A DNA stretch of 64,000 nt from Burkholderia sp. Bp9142 (GTDB lineage: Bacteria > Pseudomonadota > Gammaproteobacteria > Burkholderiales > Burkholderiaceae). The position numbers and the translations under genes are program-made. This document shows, in pieces, positions 1 through 9,688 of the stretch (the stretch's first letter is position 1; the number at the start of each line of letters is the position of its first letter). The notes under the pieces are model-generated. The model had not been told where the DNA came from. It ran no database searches and was given only the letters and a program-made list of their open reading frames with translations. The stretch is taken from the NCBI RefSeq assembly GCF_003853415.1, contig NZ_QTPP01000005.1, forward strand, positions 230,863 through 294,862. Direction: 5' to 3'.

Positions 1-100
1 GGAGCCGCGAGATGAGCTCGTCGTTCTCCTCGTTCATGATGAAGTTGTCGAACGTGGCCGGCGGCGGCGTGCCGAGATCGAGCGTCAGTTGACGGGACAC
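1..100 (-). CDS. hda: DnaA-homologous regulator Hda, 5' end only
   Basis: Only about the first 33 codons are inside the window. The minus strand reads VSRQLTLDLGTPPPATF and then DNFI, followed by an acidic stretch. This is the typical N-terminus of beta-proteobacterial Hda, the AAA+ DnaA homologue that works with the DNA clamp to stimulate DnaA-ATP hydrolysis after replication initiation. The family assignment comes from this N-terminal signature; the AAA+ domain lies outside. The start is a GTG at 100, or a second in-frame GTG at 109; neither has a clear Shine-Dalgarno. Divergent from purM. Confidence 0.75.
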   Translation of the reverse strand, partial: MSRQLTLDLGTPPPATFDNFIMNEENDELISRL

Positions 101-310
101 AACAGTCACAATGCGGGTCGGTTGATGAAGCGCGCGCCGAACGCCGGGCACGCGCGGGGGGCTGCTCCGGTGCCTGCACACGCGGCCGCACGCACGGCGG
201 CGCGCGGGTTCCGGCGCGGCTCGCGTAGCGAAGAAAACGGGGACGTGTCGACCAAGATGCAATCCCTGACGATTCGGTGCTGGGAATTCCGGCCAACGGG
301 CCGGCTTCGG

Positions 311-327
311 GTAAAATCGCATTTTAC
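311..327 (+). promoter_or_regulatory. Inverted repeat over a candidate purM -10 box
   Basis: A perfect 7-bp dyad (GTAAAAT, 3-nt centre, ATTTTAC) lies 20 nt before the purM start codon. Its left arm contains TAAAAT (312-317), a plausible -10 hexamer that would put the transcript start near 324. No good -35 is visible at 17 nt. It could be an operator, a short 5' hairpin or chance. The rest of the 101-347 hda/purM gap shows nothing else I can name. Confidence 0.35.
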
Positions 328-347
328 CGACCTTCTCGCATTCCCCC

Positions 348-1403
<1,056 letters not shown>

Positions 1404-1430
1404 CGCACCGCAGGCAGGATGCAGCAAGGA

Positions 1431-1465
1431 AAGCCGCCCGGAGTCGATCCGGGCGGCTTTTTTTT
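1431..1465 (+). terminator. Intrinsic terminator of purM
   Basis: A 12-bp GC-rich perfect stem (1431-1442 with 1448-1459) encloses a 5-nt loop and runs into an eight-T tract. It lies 27 nt after the purM stop. Confidence 0.93.
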
Positions 1466-1511
1466 CTGGCGCGGCCTGGCGTAGCGGCACGCCGCCGAAG
1501 GAGGAGCGACG

Positions 1512-1911
1512 ATGACCGAAGACGAACGCGCGATTCGCGACCTGGTGGAAACCTGGTTCGTGTCGAGCCGGCGCGGCGATCTGGCGACCGTGCTCGACCT
1601 GATCGCCGACGACGCGATTTTCATGGTGGCCGGCAAGCCGCCGTTCGACAAGGCGGCGTTCGCGGCCGCGTCGCGCGACGCGAACGCGGCGACGGGCAAC
1701 GGGCCGAAGGTCGACGGCCGTTACCGGATCGACGAACTGCGTGTGATGGGCGACTGGGCGTACTTGCGCAATTTCCTCGAGATCGACGTGACGCCGCCGG
1801 GGGGGGGGCGACACCGTGCGCCGCTCCGGCCACACGCTGACGATCTTCCGCAAGCGGGATGGCCGCCGGCAGCTCACGCGCGACGCGAATCTCGTGACGC
1901 TCGCGCACTGA
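1512..1911 (+). pseudogene. SnoaL-like (SgcJ/EcaC, NTF2-fold) protein, frameshifted in a poly-G run
   Basis: A strong Shine-Dalgarno (AAGGAGGAG) precedes ATG 1512. The first 96 codons read as a small NTF2-fold protein of the SgcJ/EcaC/DUF4440 type (DLVETWF near the start, then DLIADDAIFMVAGKPPFDK, then YLRNFLEIDV). A run of ten G residues at 1799-1808 then shifts the frame, and the remaining codons read as non-protein-like Arg/Ala/His sequence to a stop at 1925. With nine Gs the frame would continue as DTVRRSGHTLTIFRK and end DANLVTLAH at the stop 1909-1911, giving about 132 residues, the family's usual size. This is a one-base homopolymer insertion: a real mutation, a phase-variable tract, or a sequencing error. 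Members of this fold are small ligand-binding or isomerase-like proteins; no substrate can be inferred. Confidence 0.75.
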
Positions 1912-1962
1912 GCGCGGCCGCGTGAGTGCTTCCGGGCGGCTGGCCGGACCGTATGCGGGGAA

Positions 1963-2937
1963 TCAGGCCGGCAGGCGGTCGTCCAGCACGCGTTCGAGCG
2001 TGTCGAGTGCCTGCGCCGTCGAATCCGGCGCGACGCAGTCGACGACGAGCCGCTCCGGCATCGCGCGCAGCCACGTGATCTGCCGTTTGCACAGCTGGCG
2101 CGTCGCGAAGATGCCCTTGTCGCGCATGGTCCGGTAGTCGGTGTCGCCGTCGAGGAATTCCCATGCCTGCCGGTAGCCGACGCAGCGCATCGACGGCAGG
2201 CCGAGATGCAGATCCTCGCGGCGGCGCAGCCGTTCGACCTCGTCGATGAAGCCCGCGTCGAGCATCGCGTCGAAGCGTTGGGCGATGCGCGCGTGCAGCA
2301 CCGCGCGGTCCGACGGTTCGAGCGCGACCGGAACGAAGCGGTACGCGGCGGCCTCGTCGTCCGCGCGCCGCGGCGCGGCGAGCAGCACCGACATCGGCTG
2401 ACCGCTCAACAGGAACACTTCGAGCGCCCGCTGGATCCGCTGCGAATCGTTCGGCGCGAGCCGCGCGGCCGTCGCGGGGTCGACCTGCGCGAGCCGTGCA
2501 TGCAGGGCGGGCCAGCCGTCGCGCGCGGCGTCGGCGTCGAGCGCCGCGCGCACGGCCGGATCGGCGGTCGGCAGGTCGTTGAGACCCTGCGTCAGCGCCT
2601 TGTAGTACAGCATCGTGCCGCCCGCGAGCAGCGGCGTGCGGCCGCGCGCGGCGATCTCGCCGATCAGGCGCAGCGCGTCCGCGCGGAATTCGGCCGCCGA
2701 ATACGCATCGGCCGGGTCGATGATGTCGATCAGGTGGTGCGGCACGCTCGCGCGCTCGTCGCGCGTCGGTTTCGCGGTGCCGATATCCATGTCGCGGTAG
2801 ACGAGCGCCGAATCGACGCTGACGATCTCGATCGGACGGCGCGCGGCGAGCGCCAGTGCGGCGGCCGTCTTGCCCGACGCGGTGGGGCCGAGCAGGCAGG
2901 CGATCGTCGTTGGCGGGGATTGCAGTGAAGCGCTCAT
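1963..2937 (-). CDS. miaA: tRNA dimethylallyltransferase
   Basis: 324 residues. Transfers the dimethylallyl group to A37 of tRNAs reading UNN codons, the first step of ms2i6A formation. The P-loop GPTASGKT is at residues 17-24. It is followed by [20 protein letters not shown] (Asp-Ser substrate-binding motif), the [11 protein letters not shown] stretch, [14 protein letters not shown], and the C-terminal tRNA-binding region ([29 protein letters not shown]). I chose the ATG at 2937 because it overlaps the mutL stop by 4 nt (ATGA) and gives the standard length. It is co-transcribed after mutL. A longer upstream open frame exists but only shadows mutL. Confidence 0.98.
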   Translation of the reverse strand: MSASLQSPPTTIACLLGPTASGKTAAALALAARRPIEIVSVDSALVYRDMDIGTAKPTRDERASVPHHLIDIIDPADAYSAAEFRADALRLIGEIAARGRTPLLAGGTMLYYKALTQGLNDLPTADPAVRAALDADAARDGWPALHARLAQVDPATAARLAPNDSQRIQRALEVFLLSGQPMSVLLAAPRRADDEAAAYRFVPVALEPSDRAVLHARIAQRFDAMLDAGFIDEVERLRRREDLHLGLPSMRCVGYRQAWEFLDGDTDYRTMRDKGIFATRQLCKRQITWLRAMPERLVVDCVAPDSTAQALDTLERVLDDRLPA

Positions 2938-4919
2938 TGCCCGCGCATGAAGAGGCGGTCGAGATCGTTCAGCGTGAGCTGATACCACGTCGGCCGGCCG
3001 TGATTGCATTGATCCGCGCGTTCGGTCGCTTCCATCTGGCGCAGCAGCGCGTTCATCTCGTCGAGCGTCAGGCGCCGGTTTGCGCGCACCGCGTGGTGAC
3101 ACGCGAGCGTGCCGAGCAGTTCGTGCTGGCGCTCGGTGAGCACGCGCGAGCCGCCGAACGCGTGCAGGTCGGCGAGCACGGCGCGTGCGAGCGATTGAAG
3201 GTCTGCGTCCTTCAGCAGCGCGGGCACCGCGCGGATCGCGAGCGTCGTCGGCGACAGCACCGCGAGGTCGAAGCCGAGCGATTCGAGCGTGTCGCGTTCT
3301 TCCTCGACCGTGCCGATCTCGACCGGCGTCGCCGTCATCGATATCGGCAGCAGCAGCGACTGCACGGCGACCGTGCGGTCGGCCAGCGCGTTCTTGAACT
3401 GTTCGTACAGGATCCGTTCGTGCGCCGCGTGCATGTCGACGATCACAAGGCCGTGCGCGTTCTGCGCGAGCACGTAGATCCCGTGGATCTGGCCAAGCGC
3501 GAAGCCGAGCGGCTGCTCGTCGTGCGCGCCGGCAGCGAGCGGGGTCGCCGTGAAACCCGGCAGCGGCGCGACCGGTGCATCCGCCGCATCGCGCGCGACG
3601 ATCGTCGCGCCGTCCGGCGTGCCCGCGCCCGTGTCCTTGCGGCCGAACAGCGCGTCGTAGAGGGCGAGCGGCTGCGCGACCGGCAGCGTGCCTTGCGTCA
3701 TGCGTGCCTGGCGCATCCACGTGTTGCCCGCCGACGATGGCGACGACGGCGACGAGAAACCGCTGCCGCCCGTGCCGGCGGCCGCGCCCTGGCCAAGCGG
3801 CGTATTCAGGAACGACGTGGGACCGCCCGGCGCCGGTGAGAGTTGCGCGGCATGGCCACCCGCGGTGGTTTCCGGCGACGCGCCGGCATGGCGCGCGAGT
3901 GCGCGCTGCACCGCGTGGAAGACGTACTGGTGGATCGAGCGCGAATCGCGGAAGCGCACTTCGATCTTCGACGGGTGCACGTTCACGTCGACCGCTTCGG
4001 GCGGCAGGTCGAGGAACAGCACGTACGACGGGTAGCGGTCGCCGTGCAGCACGTCCTCGTACGCCGCGCGCACCGCGTGCGTGAGCAGCTTGTCGCGCAC
4101 GAAGCGGCCGTTGACGAAGAAGTATTGCTGGTCCGCGCGGCCGCGGCTCGCGGTCGGCAGGCCCGCGCAGCCGTAGACGGCGAGCGGCCCGGCCTGCTCG
4201 TCGAGCGGCAGGTGCGCGGTCGCGAAGCCGTCGCCGAGGATCTTCGCGACGCGCTGCGCGGGCTCGGTCGCGTTCCAGTGCTCGACGGCCTTGCCGTTGT
4301 GCAGCACCGAGATCGCGACGTCCGGCCGCGCGAGCGCCGCGCGGCGGATCATTTCGAGGCAGTGGCCGAACTCCGTCTGCTCGCTTTTCAGGAACTTGCG
4401 GCGCGCGGGCGTGTTGAAGTACAGCTCGCGCACCTCGATCGTCGTGCCGACCGCGCCGGCGGCCGGCGACAGCGCGCCCGTGGTCGCGTCGATCTTCGTC
4501 GCATGCGCGACGTCGGCTGTGCGGCTCGTGATCGACATCTCGGCCACCGACGCGATCGACGCGAGCGCTTCGCCGCGGAACCCGAGCGTCGCGACCGCCT
4601 CGAGCTCCTCGAGCGAGCGGATCTTGCTCGTCGCGTGGCGCATCAGCGCGAGCGGCAACTCGCCGGGCGGAATCCCGCAGCCGTCGTCGGTGATCGAGAT
4701 GCGCTTGACGCCGCCTTCCTCGAGCACGATGCGCAGCGTCGTCGCGCCGGCGTCCATCGCGTTCTCGAGCAGTTCCTTGACGACCGACGCCGGGCGTTCG
4801 ACGACCTCGCCGGCGGCGATCTGGCTGATCAGCTGGTCGGGCAGGGGCTGGATCGCGCGCAGCGGGCGCGGAGCGGGGGCGGGCACGGCGCCCGCGGCCG
4901 TTTCGGTGATGTCGGACAT
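2934..4919 (-). CDS. mutL: DNA mismatch repair protein MutL
   Basis: 661 residues. The N-terminal GHKL ATPase shows [32 protein letters not shown] and GFRGEAL. It couples MutS mismatch recognition to strand incision. A proline/glycine-rich linker (about residues 350-420) leads to the C-terminal dimerisation domain. Near residue 490 the sequence is [12 protein letters not shown], which fits the DMHA(X)2E(X)4E metal-binding endonuclease motif known from MutL proteins of organisms lacking MutH. The CNHGRPTW motif lies near the C-terminus. It overlaps miaA by 4 nt. The start may be leaderless (see the -10 element at 4926-4931); an in-frame GTG at codon 12 is the alternative start. Confidence 0.98.
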   Translation of the reverse strand: MSDITETAAGAVPAPAPRPLRAIQPLPDQLISQIAAGEVVERPASVVKELLENAMDAGATTLRIVLEEGGVKRISITDDGCGIPPGELPLALMRHATSKIRSLEELEAVATLGFRGEALASIASVAEMSITSRTADVAHATKIDATTGALSPAAGAVGTTIEVRELYFNTPARRKFLKSEQTEFGHCLEMIRRAALARPDVAISVLHNGKAVEHWNATEPAQRVAKILGDGFATAHLPLDEQAGPLAVYGCAGLPTASRGRADQQYFFVNGRFVRDKLLTHAVRAAYEDVLHGDRYPSYVLFLDLPPEAVDVNVHPSKIEVRFRDSRSIHQYVFHAVQRALARHAGASPETTAGGHAAQLSPAPGGPTSFLNTPLGQGAAAGTGGSGFSSPSSPSSAGNTWMRQARMTQGTLPVAQPLALYDALFGRKDTGAGTPDGATIVARDAADAPVAPLPGFTATPLAAGAHDEQPLGFALGQIHGIYVLAQNAHGLVIVDMHAAHERILYEQFKNALADRTVAVQSLLLPISMTATPVEIGTVEEERDTLESLGFDLAVLSPTTLAIRAVPALLKDADLQSLARAVLADLHAFGGSRVLTERQHELLGTLACHHAVRANRRLTLDEMNALLRQMEATERADQCNHGRPTWYQLTLNDLDRLFMRGQ

Positions 4920-4925
4920 GGCCGA

Positions 4926-4931
4926 ATTATA
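4926..4931 (-). promoter_or_regulatory. Candidate -10 box abutting the mutL start codon
   Basis: On the minus strand this is a perfect TATAAT, with its last base 7 nt before the A of the mutL ATG. Transcription would therefore start at or next to the start codon, a leaderless arrangement. The hexamer 17 nt upstream (CCGGCA) matches the -35 consensus at only three of six positions. Confidence 0.45.
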
Positions 4932-5093
4932 GCGAGGCGGCGGGCGAGTGCCGGCGCCGTGGTCGGTTACGCTTTTTCACGGAGCCTTAAGGGACTTTCG
5001 GTATGATGACTGCGTCTCGCGCACCGCCTTGTCCGGTGGTGCGCTTCCGCATTCTCCGGCCGTTCCGGCCTTTTCGCCTTCGAGGAATCGCAT

Positions 5094-5777
5094 TTGGATA
5101 CGCTGCTTCATTTCGTCAACCTGGTCCTGCATATCGACGCGTTCCTCGGCGACTTCATCCGGCAATACGGCGCGTGGGTATATCTGGTGTTGTTCCTGAT
5201 CGTGTTCTGCGAGACGGGGCTCGTCGTGTTGCCGTTCCTGCCCGGCGATTCGCTGCTGTTCATCGGCGGCGCGTTCGCGGCGACGGGCGACATGAATGTC
5301 GGCGCGCTGATCGTGCTGCTGCTCGTCGCGGCGATTGCCGGCAACACCGTGAACTACGTGATCGGCCGCTGGATCGGCCCGAAGGTGTTCAATACCCATA
5401 TCCCGGTGCTCGAGCGCTTCCTTGACCGCGCGGCGCTGGAGAAGACCCACTCGTTCTACGACAACCACGGCGGCAAGACGATCGTGCTCGCGCGCTTCAT
5501 CCCGGTCGTGCGCACGTTTGCACCGTTCGTGGCCGGCGCGTCGTCGATGAGCTTCGCGCGCTTCCAGCTGTTCAACGTGATCGGCGCGCTGGTCTGGGTG
5601 CTGCTGCTGGTGCTGCTCGGCTACTTCTTCGGCAATATCCCGTTCATTCGCCAGTATTTGAACGTGATCGTGCTGGTGGGGATCGGCGCGGCGATCGTGC
5701 CGGTCGCGTTCGGCGCGCTGTGGAAGCTGGTGCGCGGGCGGCGCTCGGATAATGCGCCGAAGACGGGCGGGCGCTGA
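5094..5777 (+). CDS. DedA family membrane protein
   Basis: 227 residues with several hydrophobic segments. The DedA/DTT signature is clear: VFCETGLVVLPFLPGD near residues 40-55, GRWIGPKVF, and the FYDNHGGKTIVLARFIPVVRT amphipathic re-entrant stretch with its conserved Arg residues. DedA proteins act in the inner membrane in lipid homeostasis; some recycle undecaprenyl phosphate or phosphatidylethanolamine across the membrane. The substrate here cannot be told. The start is TTG 5094, chosen because GAGGA lies 8 nt upstream and no in-frame ATG gives a complete first segment. Divergent from mutL. Confidence 0.9.
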   Translation: MDTLLHFVNLVLHIDAFLGDFIRQYGAWVYLVLFLIVFCETGLVVLPFLPGDSLLFIGGAFAATGDMNVGALIVLLLVAAIAGNTVNYVIGRWIGPKVFNTHIPVLERFLDRAALEKTHSFYDNHGGKTIVLARFIPVVRTFAPFVAGASSMSFARFQLFNVIGALVWVLLLVLLGYFFGNIPFIRQYLNVIVLVGIGAAIVPVAFGALWKLVRGRRSDNAPKTGGR

Positions 5778-5804
5778 GCCGGCACGGTTTCGTTTCTTCG
5801 CAAT

Positions 5805-5841
5805 AAAAGCGTGGCGGCTGTGAGCTGCCACGCTTTTTTTT
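5805..5841. terminator. Shared terminator between dedA and mscS
   Basis: A 14-bp stem (AAAAGCGTGGCGGC with its complement, one G-T pair) and short loop, followed by eight Ts on the plus strand and a shorter T run on the minus strand. It sits between two convergent genes and probably serves both. Confidence 0.88.
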
Positions 5842-5853
5842 CGTCCGTGCGGT

Positions 5854-6666
5854 TCAGGTATTGCGATGCGAGATCGGCGTTTCGGGCGTCGGGTATTGCG
5901 CGTCGCGGAACGTCTCGAGGATCACGCGGTTGGTATCGCAGTACACCTGCCAGTAGTTCTCCGGCTGCGTCGACGGGCGCACGAACAACAGCGGGCCTTC
6001 CGGCGTGAACTGCAGCACGCCGACGTCCGGCGCCGGCACTTTCATCACGTTCGGGATCAACTGGATCTGCGTCTTCAGGCGGTTGATCGCATCGACCGCG
6101 TCGACGCTGTTCGCGATCTTCGCGGTCAGGTCGACGCGGCGATGCGGCGTCGCGCTGTAGTTCGCGATGTTGTCCGAGAAGATCTTGTTGTTGCCGACGA
6201 TCGTCACGATGTTGTCGGGCGTGATGATCGTCGTGCCGAACAGGCCGAGTTCCTTCACGGTGCCCGTGACGCCGCCCGCGCTGATCACGTCGCCGATCTT
6301 GAACGGGCGCAGCACCTGCATGAACACGCCGGCGGCAAAGTGTGCGAGCAGGCCGCCCCAGGCGGTGCCGATCGCGAGGCCGAGGCCCGCGAGCAGCGCG
6401 GCGAACGACGTGGTCTGCACGCCGAAGATCTGCAGGATCGCGAGGATCAGCAGGATCGTCAGCAGCACGCTGACGACCGAGGTCAGGTAGTCGGTTAGCG
6501 TCGGGTCGACCTTGCCGCTGCGGCGCACGACCTTGCCGAGCAGGCGGGTGGCGATGCGGATCGCCCAGCGGCCGATGAACCACAGGACGATCGCGGCGAG
6601 GAGGTTGAGGCCGAAGTCGAGGCCGCGGGTCATCAGGAATTGCTGGGCGGTGGCTAGGTTCGGCAT
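5854..6666 (-). CDS. mscS: Small-conductance mechanosensitive channel MscS
   Basis: 270 residues, close to E. coli MscS. Three N-terminal membrane segments (about residues 18-38, 65-85, 88-125) lead into the glycine/alanine-rich pore helix (AALLAGLGLAIGTAWGGLL). The cytosolic beta domain follows, with FKIGDVISAGGVTGTVKELG and the TTIITPDNIVTIVGNNKIF signature. It opens on membrane tension to release solutes during hypo-osmotic shock. It is convergent with dedA, and the capsule cluster starts divergently behind it. Confidence 0.95.
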   Translation of the reverse strand: MPNLATAQQFLMTRGLDFGLNLLAAIVLWFIGRWAIRIATRLLGKVVRRSGKVDPTLTDYLTSVVSVLLTILLILAILQIFGVQTTSFAALLAGLGLAIGTAWGGLLAHFAAGVFMQVLRPFKIGDVISAGGVTGTVKELGLFGTTIITPDNIVTIVGNNKIFSDNIANYSATPHRRVDLTAKIANSVDAVDAINRLKTQIQLIPNVMKVPAPDVGVLQFTPEGPLLFVRPSTQPENYWQVYCDTNRVILETFRDAQYPTPETPISHRNT

Positions 6667-6996
6667 GGGGGCTCCGCGGTTACGTGAATCCGGCAGTTTA
6701 AAGGGGAATTTGGTCTGATTGTTACCGGATTTTACAGGCTCGACGGCAATAACTTCCGGATCTGCATTGCGCGACGAAGGGGCGGTATTTTTTTACTGCG
6801 GCAGCAGATTCGTTGCGCAAATCGAAAGCATGTATAGAAGCGTTAACAGGTTTAAGCGTAATGAAGTTTTCTTGGATGTAAGCTGGTACAATGCGGCGCC
6901 TCGGTAGATTGAGGTGATTTAAAAATTCAGGAGCGTTGGACAAAAGAGTTCACCGCACGCGGGGCGCAAACGATAAAAGTTGAACCGGGGTTGGGT
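6667..6996 (+). promoter_or_regulatory. AT-rich leader region of the capsule cluster
   Basis: About 330 nt without a convincing gene, clearly AT-richer than the flanks. It must hold the capsule operon promoter. Weak -10-like hexamers are TATAGA near 6834 and TACAAT at 6887-6892, neither with a good -35. GGCGGTA at 6781-6787, followed by a T tract, partly matches the ops element (GGCGGTAGNNT) that recruits RfaH upstream of kpsM in enterobacterial group 2 capsules. Short open frames in this stretch have no protein-like character. Confidence 0.4.
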
Positions 6997-7800
6997 ATGG
7001 CAGAGCCGCCAAACGGAGATTCCAGGCTGGGCGAAGCATTCGCTATTCAGCGAAGAGTCGTTTATGCATTGTTTTTGCGCGAACTGAAGACTCGGTTCGG
7101 CAAGCATCGGCTCGGGTATCTGTGGGTGTTTCTGGAGCCCATCGTTCACATGCTCGTGTTGTTCGCAATCCTCGGATTGATTGCGAAACATACAATGCCC
7201 GGTATTTCGTTTCCGGTATTTCTCATCTGCGGCCTGGTGCCGTACTTCATGTTCATCAACATCGCCCTGCGATCGTTGAACGCGCTGGAGGCCAACCTGG
7301 GATTGCTGAGCTATCGTCCGGTGCACCCGCTGGACACATTGATCGCGCGTGCGGGTCTCGAATGCATTATCAGCGCTGTCGTACTGGTTGTATTGCTGGT
7401 TATTCTCGGGCTCGGCGGGCAGCCGGTTCAGTTGGGTGATATTCCGGAACTCGCCGGAATTTGGGCGGTACTTGCGATACTCGGGCTGGGTATTGGGATC
7501 ATCTTCATGGTTATCGGTCATGAGTTCCCGGTCAGCGAGAAGGTCATCCCGTTGTTCATGCGTCCCCTTTATTTCACCAGTGCGGTGATGTATCCGCTGA
7601 CGACCATTCCGGCGGAATACCGTGGCTGGGTGCTGTGGAATCCTCTCGTTCATATTCTCGAGTTATTGCGGCATACGATCGTGCCGGCATACGCGGTCGA
7701 AAACGTCGGTCTTGCATATCCGGCGTTCTGCGCACTGGTCGTTCTATTTGCCGGCTTGGCCCTGTACAAGGCCCGTGAACCATCCCTGCTGCGATCATGA
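6997..7800 (+). CDS. kpsM: Capsule ABC transporter permease (KpsM-like)
   Basis: 267 residues, an ABC-2 family permease with about six membrane segments. Features are the cytosolic N-terminal amphipathic stretch (VVYALFLRELKTRFGKHRLGYLW), the first membrane helix with VFLEPIVHML, and the late MYPLTTIPAEYRGWVLWNPLVHILELLR region typical of polysaccharide exporters. With KpsT it would export completed capsule polymer across the inner membrane. I chose ATG 6997; TTG 6991 in the same frame adds two residues. It overlaps kpsT by 4 nt. First gene of the capsule operon. Confidence 0.92.
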   Translation: MAEPPNGDSRLGEAFAIQRRVVYALFLRELKTRFGKHRLGYLWVFLEPIVHMLVLFAILGLIAKHTMPGISFPVFLICGLVPYFMFINIALRSLNALEANLGLLSYRPVHPLDTLIARAGLECIISAVVLVVLLVILGLGGQPVQLGDIPELAGIWAVLAILGLGIGIIFMVIGHEFPVSEKVIPLFMRPLYFTSAVMYPLTTIPAEYRGWVLWNPLVHILELLRHTIVPAYAVENVGLAYPAFCALVVLFAGLALYKAREPSLLRS

Positions 7801-8459
7801 TCCGACTCGAGAATCTAACCAAATCGTACAAAACCCCGTCCGGTCGACATTACGTATTCAAGGACGTCAATGTCGAAGTGCCATCGGGGAAAAGTATTGG
7901 TTTGATCGGACGTAATGGCGCCGGCAAGAGCACGCTGCTCAGCATCATCGGCGGTATCGATCGGCCCGATCGCGGCCGGGTGGTGACGAACAGGCGCATT
8001 TCGTGGCCGGTCGGCCTCGCGAACGGATTTCAAAGCAGCATGACGGGACGCGAGAACGTCAAGTTCGTCGCGCGCCTGTACGCGAGCAAGGGCGAACTGG
8101 CGGAAAAGGTGCAGTTTGTCGCCGACTTCTGCGAACTCGGCAAGTTCTTCGACATGCCGATCCGCAGCTACTCCACCGGCATGCGAGCGCGATTGGGCTT
8201 TGGGTTGTCGATGGCGTTCGACTTCGATTACTACGTGATTGACGAAGTGACGGCGGTCGGTGATGCCGTTTTCAGAAAAAAAAGCGAGGCATTGATGATG
8301 GCCAGGCGCGCCGTCAGCCAGTTCATTTTTGTGTCGCATGGCCTCGACGAGGTGAGTCGAGTCTGCGATGTCGGATTGCTGATCGGCAACGGGAAGGTCA
8401 CGTACTACCCCGACGTGAATGAGGCAATCGAAGTTTACAAGCAAGAAAACAATGTCTGA
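7797..8459 (+). CDS. kpsT: Capsule ABC transporter ATP-binding protein (KpsT-like)
   Basis: 220 residues. Walker A GRNGAGKST is at about residues 39-47. The ABC signature is the short polysaccharide-exporter form YSTGMRARLGFGLSM, followed by Walker B YYVIDEVTAVGD, and the switch His in FVSHGLDEV. It powers capsule polymer export with KpsM. It overlaps kpsM (ATGA) and kpsE (8-nt overlap), so translation is probably coupled. Confidence 0.94.
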   Translation: MIRLENLTKSYKTPSGRHYVFKDVNVEVPSGKSIGLIGRNGAGKSTLLSIIGGIDRPDRGRVVTNRRISWPVGLANGFQSSMTGRENVKFVARLYASKGELAEKVQFVADFCELGKFFDMPIRSYSTGMRARLGFGLSMAFDFDYYVIDEVTAVGDAVFRKKSEALMMARRAVSQFIFVSHGLDEVSRVCDVGLLIGNGKVTYYPDVNEAIEVYKQENNV

Positions 8460-9558
8460 TTGGTTGGGGAAGCTGCGTGGACATCGGCTGCAGGTAGCGC
8501 TCGTCGCGGTGCCGCTCGTCCTTTGCGGGTTGTACCTGGGGCTGGTTTCCCGGGATCGCTACGTGAGTGAATCGCAGGTGCTGGTCAAGGACTCCGGGCG
8601 TTCCGTCGGCACGGGGCTGAATATCCAGGCACTGCTTGGAGGGGGCGGGGATGCATCGGCGCGCGATGACGCGGTCGTGCTCAAGCAGTACATCGAATCG
8701 CCGGACATGCTGGCGAAGGTGGATGCGCGGCTGAACCTGAAGGAAGCGTTCGGCCATGTCGGACTCGACCTGCTCAACCGGCTTTCGCCGCACGCCACGC
8801 GCGAGGAAGCGCTGAAGTACTACCTGCGGCGTGTCAGCGTTGACGTAGACGACAAGACGGGGCTTTTGACGATTCGGACACAAGGCTTGTCGCCGGCTTT
8901 CGCGCAGACGTTCAATCGAGCGTTGCTGAGCGAAAGCGAAACTTTCCTGAACGAGTTGTCGCATCGCATTTCGCGCAACGACATGCTTTTTGCGCGTGAG
9001 GAAATCGACCGCTCGTATGACGAAGTCAAGACGGCACGCGATGCGGTGATCGCATTCGAGAACAAGACCGGCATGCTGGACCCGACGGCGAGTGCCGAAG
9101 CTGGCGGGCGCATGGTGGTCGAAATGCAGTCGAAGCAGGCTGAACTCGAAGCGGAATTGCGCAACCTGCAGACGTACATGAATGACGACGCGCCGCCGGT
9201 CGTAGCCAAGCGTAACGCGTTATCGGCGCTGGTCGCGCAGATTGCCGTCGAGCGGGCCAAGCTCAGTGCACCGGGCGACGGCAAGATGAACCGTACGGCG
9301 GCGCAGTATGCGGAACTCAAGTCCCGTCTCCAGTTCGCGACCGACCTGTACAAGGTATCGCTGTCGACTTTCGAAAAGGCCCGGATCGAATCGGGACACA
9401 AGGCAAAGAGCCTGTCCGTGATCGTGACGCCCAACCTCCCGGAAGAGGCCGAGTACCCGCGCAAGCTTCACATCATGATGTCCCTTGTTGTTGGACTGTT
9501 GCTGTTGTTCGGCGTCGTGAGACTGGCGCAAGCGATTGTCGAAGATCACCGGACGTAA
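8452..9558 (+). CDS. kpsE: Capsule export inner-membrane protein (KpsE/WcbD-like, PCP-3)
   Basis: 368 residues. A membrane helix near residues 13-33 (VALVAVPLVLCGLYLGL) is followed by the conserved RYVSESQVLVKDSG entry to the periplasmic domain. A long alpha-helical, partly coiled-coil region spans about residues 160-310, and a C-terminal membrane helix (IMMSLVVGLLLLFGVV) precedes a short tail. This is the polysaccharide co-polymerase topology of KpsE, which links the KpsMT transporter to the outer-membrane channel. I took the ATG at 8452, overlapping the kpsT stop, over an in-frame ATG 33 nt upstream inside kpsT. Confidence 0.9.
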   Translation: MSDWLGKLRGHRLQVALVAVPLVLCGLYLGLVSRDRYVSESQVLVKDSGRSVGTGLNIQALLGGGGDASARDDAVVLKQYIESPDMLAKVDARLNLKEAFGHVGLDLLNRLSPHATREEALKYYLRRVSVDVDDKTGLLTIRTQGLSPAFAQTFNRALLSESETFLNELSHRISRNDMLFAREEIDRSYDEVKTARDAVIAFENKTGMLDPTASAEAGGRMVVEMQSKQAELEAELRNLQTYMNDDAPPVVAKRNALSALVAQIAVERAKLSAPGDGKMNRTAAQYAELKSRLQFATDLYKVSLSTFEKARIESGHKAKSLSVIVTPNLPEEAEYPRKLHIMMSLVVGLLLLFGVVRLAQAIVEDHRT

Positions 9559-9688
9559 AACGGATGCGACTGCTGCCGGGATTTCGTATCGGGGTGGCAG
9601 CGCGCACGAACTTGAATGGCTGGTACAGAGTCGTTGCCATTGACGGGGTGGCGAATGCAAACAGGCATCGACGAATGCAAATATTGAG

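Noticed and set aside
6719..6943. Short open frames in the capsule leader region
   Set aside because: No Shine-Dalgarno, no protein-like composition, and both strands are open in the same AT-rich stretch.
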